Virus record (IMG/VR): IMGVR_UViG_3300009508_002179
Span: 1-52,307 of that record
Length of the DNA: 52,307 nucleotides
DNA from: a virus
Direction: 5' to 3' (one strand)
How positions within the stretch are numbered: position 1 is the first letter of the stretch; every line of letters starts with the position of its first letter. Positions 34,915-43,129 of this stretch are shown here, one piece after another. A program made the position numbers and the translations under genes. Below the pieces are notes generated by a model. It ran no database searches, was not told the DNA's origin, and saw only the letters and a program-made list of their open reading frames with translations.

Positions 34915-34916
34915 AT

Positions 34917-35552
34917 TTACTCTCCAAATTTGTATCCAAAATACTCGATGTCCTTTGCATATTTTTTTGCAACAATTTCACGTGTTTCTTCATCGTAGTA
35001 TTCGGTATAATGCTTGTGTTTTGTTTTGTTTTTGTGTGGAAGTTCTCGTTTTGGAATGCCAACTTTGTCGCAGACGGTGTTGAAGTCTTCTTGATACGTT
35101 TCGAGATTGCCTATAAAACTTAATAATTTTTTGCCATCGGAATTAAATAATTTCATACGAGGGTCGGTGTATGGCATTACATGACTCCATTTAAAAAAAG
35201 TCCAGTCTGATTCCTTCAAAACATGGTCTCTTATAAAATCAGTAAAATCATTAAATGGAACTTCCCATTTATTATTTATCTTCTTACTCGTTACCCAAGG
35301 GCATTTCCATGCAGAAACCAATCTCTCAAAGGGATTTCGCACAAAAGAAAAAGAAAATTCTATATCCGATACATCTTCAATATTCGTATAAACATCGGTA
35401 TCGTGTTCTTCATTAAGTTTATTTGCATTACCATTCACAGTATCAATTAATATATCATTATCACGACACACACTTTCCATACTCAATCCACCGCACTTTG
35501 GGACATGAATAAAAATAAATTTTCGTTCGTTATCAATCATTTTCGTTTCCAT
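34917..35552 (-). CDS. Sulfotransferase, P-loop type 4 (shared C-terminal module)
   Basis: A 211-residue protein. The phosphate loop FIFIHVPKCGGLSMESVC is near residues 12-29, and FSFVRNPFERLVSAWKCP is near 69-86. The C-terminal 60 residues match the shared module (DFNTVCDKVGIP, KHKHYTEYYDEETREIVA, IEYFGYKFGE). It is predicted to use PAPS. The middle (residues 85-140) is not similar to its siblings, so the acceptor is probably different. It overlaps the GT90-like gene by 16 bases and is followed by a broken sulfotransferase remnant. Confidence 0.85.
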   Translation of the reverse strand: METKMIDNERKFIFIHVPKCGGLSMESVCRDNDILIDTVNGNANKLNEEHDTDVYTNIEDVSDIEFSFSFVRNPFERLVSAWKCPWVTSKKINNKWEVPFNDFTDFIRDHVLKESDWTFFKWSHVMPYTDPRMKLFNSDGKKLLSFIGNLETYQEDFNTVCDKVGIPKRELPHKNKTKHKHYTEYYDEETREIVAKKYAKDIEYFGYKFGE

Positions 35553-36604
35553 TTGTTGTTTTTTGTTAAATTTTTAAAAATGAGCTTTTCAATATGCTCC
35601 TCTGAGCTTGGTGTAAATTGAGAGATATATTCCGATGCTCTCATGGAAATATTCTTGCATTCTAGGTCGTTATTCCTGCACCATTCTAACTTTTCATCAA
35701 AATCGGAAACATCATCTTTTAAAGGGACATAATGAACCCAAGGTTTTAGTTTGAAATGTACTATATTATGCCATTTGGGAGTAGGCGCGAGAGTAACGCT
35801 ATTTGAAAACAATGAAGGTATTAAGCTACTGGGCCAGTCATGCCCCTCTAGGTTCAAAATATATTTATATTCACAAATTCGGTAAAACCAATCTATTCTG
35901 CTTCCGAATGAATTTTCATTTTCTTTTCTAAAGAATTCATTGTAATATGATAAGTTTTTTAAATTTCTTTTTAACATTGATTGATATGTAGCGTCTGGAA
36001 AATCTATAAATTTTATATTATTTTTACTCGATAGCTTTTCAACAAACCTAATTCTTTGAATATCGTTAGCATAACTTTCAATATTTTCGGATTTGAAGAA
36101 GTTTTTTCCGTCACGATCTCTTCCTGTCAATGTTCCCCTCCAAACCACTTCGTCAATTTTTTCATTAAACGGGTAGAGGTCTTTATGCTCAAAATTCGTT
36201 AATTGCCCGCTCCATTGCATGTTTTCATCTGGGGTGGCTTCAGTGGAGAGTTGTTTGGTCGTACATGGTAGAGCAAATAAAATTGAATTATTTTTATTGT
36301 ATTCTCTATTGTGCGATATGTACGGAATATTTTTCGCATCAAATCCGAATTGAAGTTTTAGCTTTTTAAGTCTTATGTCTAGTTCTTTTTCCGATAAGTA
36401 ATCTTCGGAATCTACGATAACTCCTGGATTTTTATCAATTCCGTATTTTATCCATTTTTCAATCCAGTCGAGACGTCTTAGGTTATCAGGCATAGGGGTA
36501 GTTTTCTCACAATCCCAATCAAATTGGCGGCAAGAGTATTCTTTGTTGTGCCATTTGCCCATTCTGTACTTAACCGAATCTTCTATGTAGTTTTTTTCAA
36601 TCAT
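35537..36604 (-). CDS. GT90-like (CAP10/KDELC-type) glycosyltransferase
   Basis: A 355-residue protein. The core EVVWRGTLTGRDRDG (near 148-162), then IRFVEKLSS and FIDFPD, and the donor region YKYILNLEGHDWPSSLIPSLFSNSV (near 246-270) with VHYVPLKDDVSDFDEK afterwards match the GT90/CAP10 family, which transfers xylose or glucose in capsule and protein glycosylation. The family is mostly eukaryotic, so its presence here suggests transfer. Residues near 123-133 hold DENMQWSGQL, coded by the repeat shared with a virion gene (4681-4726). It overlaps sulfotransferase genes at both ends. Confidence 0.7.
   Translation of the reverse strand: MIEKNYIEDSVKYRMGKWHNKEYSCRQFDWDCEKTTPMPDNLRRLDWIEKWIKYGIDKNPGVIVDSEDYLSEKELDIRLKKLKLQFGFDAKNIPYISHNREYNKNNSILFALPCTTKQLSTEATPDENMQWSGQLTNFEHKDLYPFNEKIDEVVWRGTLTGRDRDGKNFFKSENIESYANDIQRIRFVEKLSSKNNIKFIDFPDATYQSMLKRNLKNLSYYNEFFRKENENSFGSRIDWFYRICEYKYILNLEGHDWPSSLIPSLFSNSVTLAPTPKWHNIVHFKLKPWVHYVPLKDDVSDFDEKLEWCRNNDLECKNISMRASEYISQFTPSSEEHIEKLIFKNLTKNNKWKRK
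36201..36246. repeat. 46-bp dispersed repeat, copy B (matches 4681-4726)
   Basis: The first 31 bases are identical to 4681-4711 and the whole 46 bases match at 42 positions. The frame is the same as in copy A, so the encoded ENMQWSGQ is kept in two otherwise unrelated proteins. Confidence 0.9.
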
Positions 36605-37227
36605 ACTATTTTATTCCCATATTCAAATTTAAAATGCTCAATATCTTTTGAGAAGACTTCCGCAACGATTGAACGAGTTTCATCATCGTAGTATTCGGTG
36701 TAGTGTTTGTGTTTTGTTTTGTTATTGTGTGGAAGTTGTTGTTGTGGAATTCCAATTTTGTCGCAGATTACGTTGAAGTCTTGTTGGAGGTTTTCAAATT
36801 TGCCTATAAAGTCACAACATTTTGTAGATTCGTATTGAAACCCATGAGCCCATATATTCTCGTAGTTTTGAATATATTGTTTAAAGTTGATGTCCGTTAA
36901 ATCTCTTTTTTTATTTGTAAATTTTTTTTTCTCAAAACAATACCAAGACACAACTCTGTCCCAAGGATTTCTTACAAATGCAAATTTAAAATAATTGCTA
37001 TATGAATTGAGGAAGTTTCCAGAACGTTTACAATCACTGTGTTTGTATTTGTGTGGTTCAGTCGCATCAACTCCACTTTTGCAATTTAAGTTTGTGCTAT
37101 CATCACCAACTAATTTTCCAACAATTAAATTATCATCTTCAATCTTTTCAAGTACACCGTGGATTGAAGTTGTACCCGTTTTCTCTGGTGCAATAAATAC
37201 GAATTTATATTTTGGTGATATAATCAT
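36601..37227 (-). CDS. Sulfotransferase, P-loop type 5 (shared C-terminal module)
   Basis: A 208-residue protein. FVFIAPEKTGTTSIHGVL is near residues 9-26, and KFAFVRNPWDRVVSWYCF is near 80-97. The C-terminal 60 residues carry the module (DFNVICDKIGIP, KHKHYTEYYDDETRSIVA), then diverge in the last 15 (FSKDIEHFKFEYGNKIV), so it is a slightly different version of the module. The N-terminal MIISPKYK is also found at the start of the alpha/beta hydrolase. It overlaps the GT90-like gene by 4 bases. PAPS-dependent sulfation of a glycan is predicted. Confidence 0.85.
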   Translation of the reverse strand: MIISPKYKFVFIAPEKTGTTSIHGVLEKIEDDNLIVGKLVGDDSTNLNCKSGVDATEPHKYKHSDCKRSGNFLNSYSNYFKFAFVRNPWDRVVSWYCFEKKKFTNKKRDLTDINFKQYIQNYENIWAHGFQYESTKCCDFIGKFENLQQDFNVICDKIGIPQQQLPHNNKTKHKHYTEYYDDETRSIVAEVFSKDIEHFKFEYGNKIV

Positions 37228-37233
37228 TGTAAA

Positions 37234-38094
37234 TTATCCTTTAAATTTTAAAATTTCTGTTAAACTATCTGCGCTTGCAGGTAAATTGTGAGTTTTGCAT
37301 AATTTAATCGCAGTGTTAAATCCACTTGATTTCCAGTTTTCCCCAGACAAATTATTAATTTTAAATAAGTTTCTTGTTTTCTTATTCTCAGTTTCATAAT
37401 TTGCATTTTGGATTGTATCTTGCATAAAATTCTCAAGTTTTTTATTTAAAGTATTTTCCCAGTAGTCTTCATCTAAACAATCTTCGTAAAAAATAGTCAA
37501 ACAATTTTTATGATACTTTTTCAGTGTGTTATAGTAAACTTCTTTTTCCCAATCGCATCTGATTGCATCTGCTACAATTAAATTGTAGTTTAAATCTAAG
37601 GCTTTATCGGTATTATTAATTTGATTCTTATAGTGTTTATTGTTATGATACACTCCTGTTGTTTTAGCAATTTGATTGCTTGTTGCTTGTGCAATTGAAT
37701 CTTTACGAACAAAGTGAATTGCTGGATATTTTAAAATTGAATTTATGCTACATTGATCGTACATTATATTTACAAATTCATTGTCATTCAGTGAGTCGTG
37801 TGCATCATCGTAAAATTGTTCAGTTTTTTGAATAATTTTATTTGTGTCAAATACTTCAAATGCTTCGAGAGTAGATAACTTTCTCAAATAACCTTTTTCT
37901 GTAATAAATCTTGGTTTAGGTAAATAATAAGAATTCAGTTTTTTTCTTTCAATGAATGTTTTGCTTGAAATTTCTTCCCACCAATTCACATTATTTTCTT
38001 TAGATACGCGCCAACGACCAAACATTCCTGCCAGCTTTTCACAAAACCAAGTTGTTCCACTTCTTTGTGACGATACTATAAAGAATTTTCTCAT
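37234..38094 (-). CDS. Stf0-like sulfotransferase
   Basis: A 286-residue protein. The phosphate loop FFIVSSQRSGTTWFCEKL (residues 4-21) and the block IHFVRKDSIAQATSNQIAKTTG (near 125-146) match the Stf0 trehalose/glycolipid sulfotransferase family. The block starts with the RxD-type motif that binds the 3'-phosphate of PAPS. It would sulfate a sugar. Unlike the other sulfotransferases here, it lacks the shared C-terminal module. It lies in the run of sulfotransferases, six bases from the next stop. Confidence 0.75.
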   Translation of the reverse strand: MRKFFIVSSQRSGTTWFCEKLAGMFGRWRVSKENNVNWWEEISSKTFIERKKLNSYYLPKPRFITEKGYLRKLSTLEAFEVFDTNKIIQKTEQFYDDAHDSLNDNEFVNIMYDQCSINSILKYPAIHFVRKDSIAQATSNQIAKTTGVYHNNKHYKNQINNTDKALDLNYNLIVADAIRCDWEKEVYYNTLKKYHKNCLTIFYEDCLDEDYWENTLNKKLENFMQDTIQNANYETENKKTRNLFKINNLSGENWKSSGFNTAIKLCKTHNLPASADSLTEILKFKG

Positions 38095-38099
38095 TTTAT

Positions 38100-38720
38100 T
38101 TACTCTCCAAATTTATACCCAAAATATTCAATGTCTCGTGCATATTTTTCCGCAACAATTTGTTTTGTTTCTTCATCATAGTATTCGGTGTAGTGTTTAT
38201 GTTTTGTTTTGTTTTTATGTGGAAGTTTTTGTCGTGGAATTCCTATTTTGTCGCATACGGTGTTGAAGTCTTCTTGGAAGTTTTCAAATCTTCCGATGAA
38301 ATCAACAAGTAGCTTTCCATTATCATCGTAAAGAAACTTGTACTGATGATCCCATTGTACATGGAGTTTTGCCACGATCAAGAGGTTTATATAATCATTA
38401 AATGATGCAGATTCAGTAATACCAATGTGATCCATTAAATCAGGTCGTTTAGTTATATTGTAATTGTACTGAGAAACCATTTTTTCCCAAGGGTTTCTTA
38501 CAAACGAAAATGTAAAATACTCGGAAAATATATCTCCACCAACCTCTTCTATAATGTGTGATGACATTAAATGTTGAAGTCCTCCTGTTTGATATTTATT
38601 TGGAGACATCCAAAGGTCTTTTGTAGTACGTTTTTTCGGTTTAAATAATAAATCTTCTACACTTGTTCCACCTGTTTTCGGAATATGAATAAAAATAAAT
38701 TTATGTTTGTGATTTATCAT
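38100..38720 (-). CDS. Sulfotransferase, P-loop type 6 (shared C-terminal module)
   Basis: A 206-residue protein. FIFIHIPKTGGTSVEDLL is near residues 8-25, and FSFVRNPWEKMVSQYNY near 71-87, both classic PAPS-binding elements. The C-terminal 60 residues are the full module (DFNTVCDKIGIPRQKL, KHKHYTEYYDEETKQIVA, RDIEYFGYKFGE). The last 30 residues are almost identical to the neighbour at 38724-39296, while the middle is unrelated. The Lys-Thr-Gly-Gly loop is the textbook version of the motif. Spacing to the upstream sulfotransferase is three bases. Confidence 0.88.
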   Translation of the reverse strand: MINHKHKFIFIHIPKTGGTSVEDLLFKPKKRTTKDLWMSPNKYQTGGLQHLMSSHIIEEVGGDIFSEYFTFSFVRNPWEKMVSQYNYNITKRPDLMDHIGITESASFNDYINLLIVAKLHVQWDHQYKFLYDDNGKLLVDFIGRFENFQEDFNTVCDKIGIPRQKLPHKNKTKHKHYTEYYDEETKQIVAEKYARDIEYFGYKFGE

Positions 38721-38723
38721 TGC

Positions 38724-39296
38724 TTATACTCCAAATTTATACCCAAAATATTCAATGTCTCGTGCATATTTTTCCGCAACGATTTGCTTTGTTTCTTCAT
38801 CGTAGTATTCGGTGTAATGCGGGCCTTTAATTTGATGTTCATGCTTTAATTTACACTTAGGCATTCCAGTTGAATGACATATTTTGCGAAAATCCTCCTC
38901 AATACTCTCAAATCTCCCAATAAAATCAAAGCTCTTAAAATCACCAATCATTTGTGAATATGAAAATGCATGAGGCGCATCATCAGGGTCGAACTTTTTC
39001 AAGAACTCCTTAAAAGTCATTTTTCTATAAAATTTCTTTTCACGCTTTCTGGGCCAACGAAATTTTTTATTGGTATACCATTTATACTCGGAAACATATT
39101 TATCCCAGGGATTTCTAACAAAAGTAAACTTAAAGTATTGATTGAATTTTTCAGGCCCCAACCTTTTCTCCATTCTTTTGGCTGGTAAATGGTGATGCCC
39201 AACCCTGAAACAGTAAGGTTTTATGCATTTCTCAATAGACGTGCCTCCTGTTTTAGGAATGTGTAAAAAAATAAATTTATAAATATCGCTGATCAT
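38724..39296 (-). CDS. Sulfotransferase, P-loop type 7 (chimeric 3' end)
   Basis: A 190-residue protein. FIFLHIPKTGGTSIEKCI is near residues 8-25 and FTFVRNPWDKYVSEYKW near 58-74. The body up to residue about 158 has its own sequence (FRKICHSTGMPKCKLKHEH), but the last 31 residues HYTEYYDEETKQIVAEKYAR and following match the neighbour at 38100-38720 almost exactly. The DNA is about 95% identical over the last 95 bases and then unrelated, so the gene is likely a chimera. PAPS-dependent role predicted. Confidence 0.87.
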   Translation of the reverse strand: MISDIYKFIFLHIPKTGGTSIEKCIKPYCFRVGHHHLPAKRMEKRLGPEKFNQYFKFTFVRNPWDKYVSEYKWYTNKKFRWPRKREKKFYRKMTFKEFLKKFDPDDAPHAFSYSQMIGDFKSFDFIGRFESIEEDFRKICHSTGMPKCKLKHEHQIKGPHYTEYYDEETKQIVAEKYARDIEYFGYKFGV

Positions 39297-39298
39297 TT

Positions 39299-39952
39299 TT
39301 ACTTAATTGAAAATAATTCTGAATGCTTTTCGTTCATAAAACTTAAAACCAACTCTTCGTCATATATATTAAAAACTCGATCAACCTCTTTGAGGCATTC
39401 GATATATTTTTCTTCAAATTCCTTAATGATTTCAACGGGTAGCCTTAGCGCCCCTGCTTTTAATTTTATTTTGGGAAACTTAGCTTCCAATAACCCTCCA
39501 TATGGATTTCCTGGTATTGAATGATATTTCTTTATTACCATTTTTTTTTCTAGTCCACCGTTTAGAATTTCTCCGAAACCTCTATTAAAAACACAATCTC
39601 TCCACACTATATCTTTAACTAAAGAAAGATCACTAACCCTTTTGAAAAGAAGAATCTTGCTTGTCCATATAGTAGCTAGTTTAAGATACGAAGAACTCTT
39701 TATACGCAACCCGTATTTAGTATATACATAATCCATAGATTCGCAGTATTTTGTTAAATTTTTTAAATAAGGTTTGCTTGGCAAATCTTTAAAATTTAAT
39801 TTAATATTATTACTAAAATCTATTTTTTCTTCTGAGAAAAAATTATCTATATTCAACTTCTTTGCGCCTCGAAGGTGCCTGCCATTAGTTGGCTTGACGT
39901 TACCTTCTACCTTCCAGTATCCAGAGAACGTGGCTCTATTTAATATACTCAT
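39299..39952 (-). CDS. Putative glycan-processing protein, family unknown
   Basis: A 217-residue soluble protein. Around residues 92-120 it has ATIWTSKILLFKRVSD followed by DIVWRDCVFNRGFG, a pattern reminiscent of some glycosyltransferase acceptor domains (W-x-SK then VWRD). No clear metal-binding motif. It overlaps the GT92-like gene by 17 bases and lies next to sulfotransferases. A transferase in the same pathway is a plausible guess, not shown. The N-terminus has a basic LRGAKK segment. Confidence 0.4.
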   Translation of the reverse strand: MSILNRATFSGYWKVEGNVKPTNGRHLRGAKKLNIDNFFSEEKIDFSNNIKLNFKDLPSKPYLKNLTKYCESMDYVYTKYGLRIKSSSYLKLATIWTSKILLFKRVSDLSLVKDIVWRDCVFNRGFGEILNGGLEKKMVIKKYHSIPGNPYGGLLEAKFPKIKLKAGALRLPVEIIKEFEEKYIECLKEVDRVFNIYDEELVLSFMNEKHSELFSIK

Positions 39953-40760
39953 TAATTATGTAGTTTTTTTTATTCAGTTGCAGATTCTTTAATATTTTCG
40001 GATTGATGTTAAAAGTTTCGTAGTCTCGTGTGCCGTGCCCTGTATCGTTCTGCCTGTAATGGTTCAGACCTAACTCTTCTATTTTAGGATTGAACCATTT
40101 TCCGTAAGGAGCAGTTTGCGCCTTATGAGGCTGTAGTTTTGTGGTTATTGATGGCTTGTAAATATATTTTCTAAATTTATCACCTTTTGAATGAAGCATT
40201 GATTTTGATATTTCTGTAATTAATTTATCAGGGTTTAGATCTCTAGACTCAAATCTAATCTGCCTCATCCTGACCAGTCCTACTGTATCACTCAATCCAG
40301 ACAAGTATTCCTTGATATCATTTTTTCGCCCTTGATCTATTACTAGAAATTCATCCATATCTAGACTCGCACACCAATCGACGCCTTTTCCTCTTAATCT
40401 TGCTGCACAATGTCCGTGAGCTCGAGCTTGAGCATATTCGACTTTACCGTGTCGGTCTAATGGAGACCATTCCACAAAATGAACTCCTGGATATTTGTCT
40501 GAAATATCTTTTAAAATTGAATCAATCTGTTTTTCATTTAAAGGAACCTCCTGTTTAAAATCCCACCCGTGCTTATTTACTCTTCCAGGCTTAATATATT
40601 CATTCTTCATCCTTATCTCCCAGAAGGGTTTCGTTTGTACTTTTGAATTATCATACAGATAAAATTCATCAAAACCTAATTGCGAATGATAATCTATCCA
40701 TTCTTCCAGCCATAAGATATTCTCTTTGGCGATAAAAACATTATGCATTGCCGTTTTCAT
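39936..40760 (-). CDS. GT92/GT2-like glycosyltransferase
   Basis: A 274-residue protein. The start FIAKENILWLEEWIDYHSQLG and then FDEFYLYDNS is the standard GT92-like front (an enzyme-type K-E-N..EW..H pattern). WCASLDMDEFLVI near residues 128-140 gives the DxD metal-binding motif, and GLNHYRQNDTGHG is near 232. These enzymes add galactose or related sugars in glycan and glycoprotein synthesis. It overlaps the previous gene and starts at the last base of the TagD-like gene. Confidence 0.75.
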   Translation of the reverse strand: MKTAMHNVFIAKENILWLEEWIDYHSQLGFDEFYLYDNSKVQTKPFWEIRMKNEYIKPGRVNKHGWDFKQEVPLNEKQIDSILKDISDKYPGVHFVEWSPLDRHGKVEYAQARAHGHCAARLRGKGVDWCASLDMDEFLVIDQGRKNDIKEYLSGLSDTVGLVRMRQIRFESRDLNPDKLITEISKSMLHSKGDKFRKYIYKPSITTKLQPHKAQTAPYGKWFNPKIEELGLNHYRQNDTGHGTRDYETFNINPKILKNLQLNKKNYIINEYIK

Positions 40761-41236
40761 TAATCTTCCTCCTGATTTACGGAAAGGGAAAATTGTTCTT
40801 CCTCTTCCTTAGATACTTTTTTCTTACTTTCAACTTTATGTATTCTCTTTCTAAGCCCAGTACTTGAAAAGTCGTGGTCTCTTGAATTATAATATATTTC
40901 TATGCTCTTTTTCAAACATATATCTTTTCCAGAAAAATCTACATCTTTGTAATCAGATCCTATAATTCTAATGTTCACGTCGTAACACAATAAAATATCA
41001 TGCAAATCTTTTTCTAAATTATATGGTATAATTTCGTCTACATATTTAACAGCAGAAAGCTGTATATAGCGCTCAACAATACTTTGAACTGGAGCATTTT
41101 TTTGAGGTCTTTCCACTTGCGGGTCAACATGCAGACCGCATACTAAATAGTCGCATTTACTTTTAGCTTCTTTTAGCATTGAAATGTGCCCAGAATGCAA
41201 AAGGTCAAAGGTTGAAAATGTTATTCCTGTTTTCAT
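40760..41236 (-). CDS. Glycerol-3-phosphate cytidylyltransferase-like (TagD-type)
   Basis: A 158-residue protein. ITFSTFDLLHSGHISML (residues 5-21) has the HxGH nucleotide-binding signature of cytidylyltransferases, with IRIIGSDYKD (near 91) and the late SSTGLRKRI (near 124) also fitting the family. The enzyme would make a CDP-linked donor such as CDP-glycerol or CDP-sugar for teichoic-type or glycan assembly. A charged C-terminal tail (about 25 residues) is extra. It shares its start-stop base with the GT92-like gene. Confidence 0.75.
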   Translation of the reverse strand: MKTGITFSTFDLLHSGHISMLKEAKSKCDYLVCGLHVDPQVERPQKNAPVQSIVERYIQLSAVKYVDEIIPYNLEKDLHDILLCYDVNIRIIGSDYKDVDFSGKDICLKKSIEIYYNSRDHDFSSTGLRKRIHKVESKKKVSKEEEEQFSLSVNQEED

Positions 41237-41237
41237 G

Positions 41238-41471
41238 TTATACTATATTTTCTCCTAGGTTATTTTTAAATAATTCCGAATCGTTCCATTTAGATTTCAT
41301 CCTCATTTCGCTAATAATTTCGCAAATTATAAGTTTTTTTTCTTCGTCTAAAGTCTTAAATTTTTTCTTTGCAATTATGTATGCAGCAGAAACCTTTGAG
41401 TTGGTCGAGTCCTCTAAGTTTAACATCGCCTGAACTGTTAAAAAATCAATAATCTCGTTATCTGTACACAT
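41238..41471 (-). CDS. Small helical hypothetical protein
   Basis: A 77-residue, mostly helical, charged protein (VSAAYIIAKKKFKTLDEEKK region). No cysteine pairs, membrane segment or known motif. The ends are tight against the neighbours (two bases on each side), so it is translated in the same operon as the HAD phosphatase and the cytidylyltransferase. Confidence 0.5.
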   Translation of the reverse strand: MCTDNEIIDFLTVQAMLNLEDSTNSKVSAAYIIAKKKFKTLDEEKKLIICEIISEMRMKSKWNDSELFKNNLGENIV

Positions 41472-41473
41472 TT

Positions 41474-41851
41474 TTAATACCCCATGTCTTCGTAATCATC
41501 CCAGTAAACAGAGCCCAATCCACAATCTCTTAACAAATTAACTCCAATGGCTCTATCTCCCCTTTTGCCTGGATCCATATCGTTAATTAAAACTCTAGGT
41601 CCTCTTTCGATTTCCATGATTAATCTGCTATAAGGAAGGTCGTACATAGACAATTCTTTCTCGGTGTGCTCTCTTAAATACTCAGGCCTTGCTGTTGTCA
41701 GTATTACCATATGACCGTTACTTGACCAGCAGTCTAATTTTTCTTTTACTCCGTCCAGAAGTTCTGGTGTTGAAGTCTCATAAGTTTCGAACTTTCTATA
41801 TTTAAATAAAGTTCCATCTATATCGCAAAATATTGTATTTTTCTTTTCCAT
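41474..41851 (-). CDS. HAD-superfamily phosphatase
   Basis: A 125-residue protein with IFCDIDGTLFKYR (residues 7-19; DxDGT motif I), VILTTARPEYLRE (near 49; motif II), and late INDMDPGKRGDRAIG (motif IV-like, near 90). HAD phosphatases remove phosphate from sugars and nucleotides. Beside a cytidylyltransferase and glycosyltransferases it may act on a sugar phosphate. The size is small, like a minimal core HAD. It has a 2-base gap to the next gene. Confidence 0.75.
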   Translation of the reverse strand: MEKKNTIFCDIDGTLFKYRKFETYETSTPELLDGVKEKLDCWSSNGHMVILTTARPEYLREHTEKELSMYDLPYSRLIMEIERGPRVLINDMDPGKRGDRAIGVNLLRDCGLGSVYWDDYEDMGY

Positions 41852-41900
41852 TTTAATTATTGGGTTGTTAGTGTTTGTCTCATTATTCCTTCTGTTATGC

Positions 41901-43109
41901 TCATTTTAATTTCATCTGTTCTTGAAATCTGGAATCCCAGTCTATTTCTTCTGGCGAGCTAAAATCTAAGAGAGAAAATACATAAAGTGCTAAAGCTGAA
42001 ACAACGAAAACCCCTAAAACTACCCATGCTACATTTTTCCTTAGCCAACTCTCTGGCTTTTCTGGTTTAGGCTCTTCTGGTTTAGGCTCTTCTGGCAAGG
42101 GTTCTTCTGGTGTGGGCTCTTCGGGCTCAGGGTCTGGATAGGGATGTGGTATATCGGGCTCAGGTTTTTTTTCTTCTGGAAATTCTTCTTTCAGGAGTTT
42201 CTCTATATCTACAACTCCATGACCCCAGTTTTTATCTTTCCCCTTTTCCCCTTTGTCCGATGTATATCTTAACAAATGACCTCTTATTTCTTCTACTGTC
42301 TTGCAATCATTAAGGCCTGTTTCTTTTTCTTTTTGTTTGTGCTTTGAAAGCATTAAAGCTATGATTCCAACTAAATACGGGCAAGCCATTGAAGTTCCGC
42401 TTAAAGATGCATATGCATTGTTTAAGAAGGTACTGAATATTCTATGTCCAGGAGCGGCCCAATCAACCTCTTTACCTCTAGATGAAAAATCTGCAATTTC
42501 CCCGTTCTTATCAAAAGCCGCCACCGATATTGTTTCTGGGTACGCAGCTGGATAACTAACTCCAGCGTGTCCAGAATTACCAGCCGAACAAACTATGGGT
42601 ATGTTTTTCTCATAAGCTTTTATGACTGCTTCCTCTATATCTTTACTGGGCCTACTTGCCCCCAAAGACATCGAAATTATGTCTGGCTTAAAATCTATAG
42701 CCATTAATATGGCTTTAGCTACATTAGAGGAGCTACCAGAGCCGTTTCTATTAAGTGCTTTTATACAAATGCACCTCGACTCTGGAGCTACCCCAACATA
42801 TCCCTGATTATTGTCTTTTGCGCAAATAATGCCCACGCAATGAGTTTGGTGCCCGTTTAAATCTTCAATACCTTCTCCTGACACGAGATTGACTCCAGCA
42901 ATCGCGTTATCTCCGATATCGTTATGATTGGGCTTACCTGTATCAATTACAACTATACTTATTCCCTTGCCTTTCGATATTTTCCAAGATTCTGGAATAT
43001 TGCAATATTTCATCCCCCAGTCTAAAGACTGAGAGAGGGTCGCTGTCATTTCGTTAACTTGATAATTTGGTATTGATACTTCTTCTTTTTCGCTTTTTTG
43101 TTTTGGCAT
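41901..43109 (-). CDS. Membrane-anchored subtilisin-like serine protease
   Basis: A 402-residue protein of the S8 family. The catalytic residues are visible in order: Asp in SIVVIDTGKPN (near residue 57), His in GHQTHCVGI (near 86), Ser in LSGTSMACPYLVG (near 238), with an Asn-bearing CSAGNSGHAG (near 175). The last 100 residues are a Pro/Glu-rich repeat (PEEPKPEEPKPE near 330-350) and then one hydrophobic helix (WVVLGVFVVSALALYVFSLL, near 362-381). No signal peptide is obvious at the N-terminus, so the catalytic domain may stay in the cytoplasm or be exported by another route. A role in virion maturation, host protein cleavage or exclusion is possible. Confidence 0.8.
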   Translation of the reverse strand: MPKQKSEKEEVSIPNYQVNEMTATLSQSLDWGMKYCNIPESWKISKGKGISIVVIDTGKPNHNDIGDNAIAGVNLVSGEGIEDLNGHQTHCVGIICAKDNNQGYVGVAPESRCICIKALNRNGSGSSSNVAKAILMAIDFKPDIISMSLGASRPSKDIEEAVIKAYEKNIPIVCSAGNSGHAGVSYPAAYPETISVAAFDKNGEIADFSSRGKEVDWAAPGHRIFSTFLNNAYASLSGTSMACPYLVGIIALMLSKHKQKEKETGLNDCKTVEEIRGHLLRYTSDKGEKGKDKNWGHGVVDIEKLLKEEFPEEKKPEPDIPHPYPDPEPEEPTPEEPLPEEPKPEEPKPEKPESWLRKNVAWVVLGVFVVSALALYVFSLLDFSSPEEIDWDSRFQEQMKLK

Positions 43110-43129
43110 TTTATTTTCGCAATTTTTTT

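Noticed and set aside
34832-35062. An open minus frame across the end of a sulfotransferase gene
   Set aside because: It is a shadow of the conserved 3' module in another frame; similar shadows appear over the other modules, and codon use is not protein-like.
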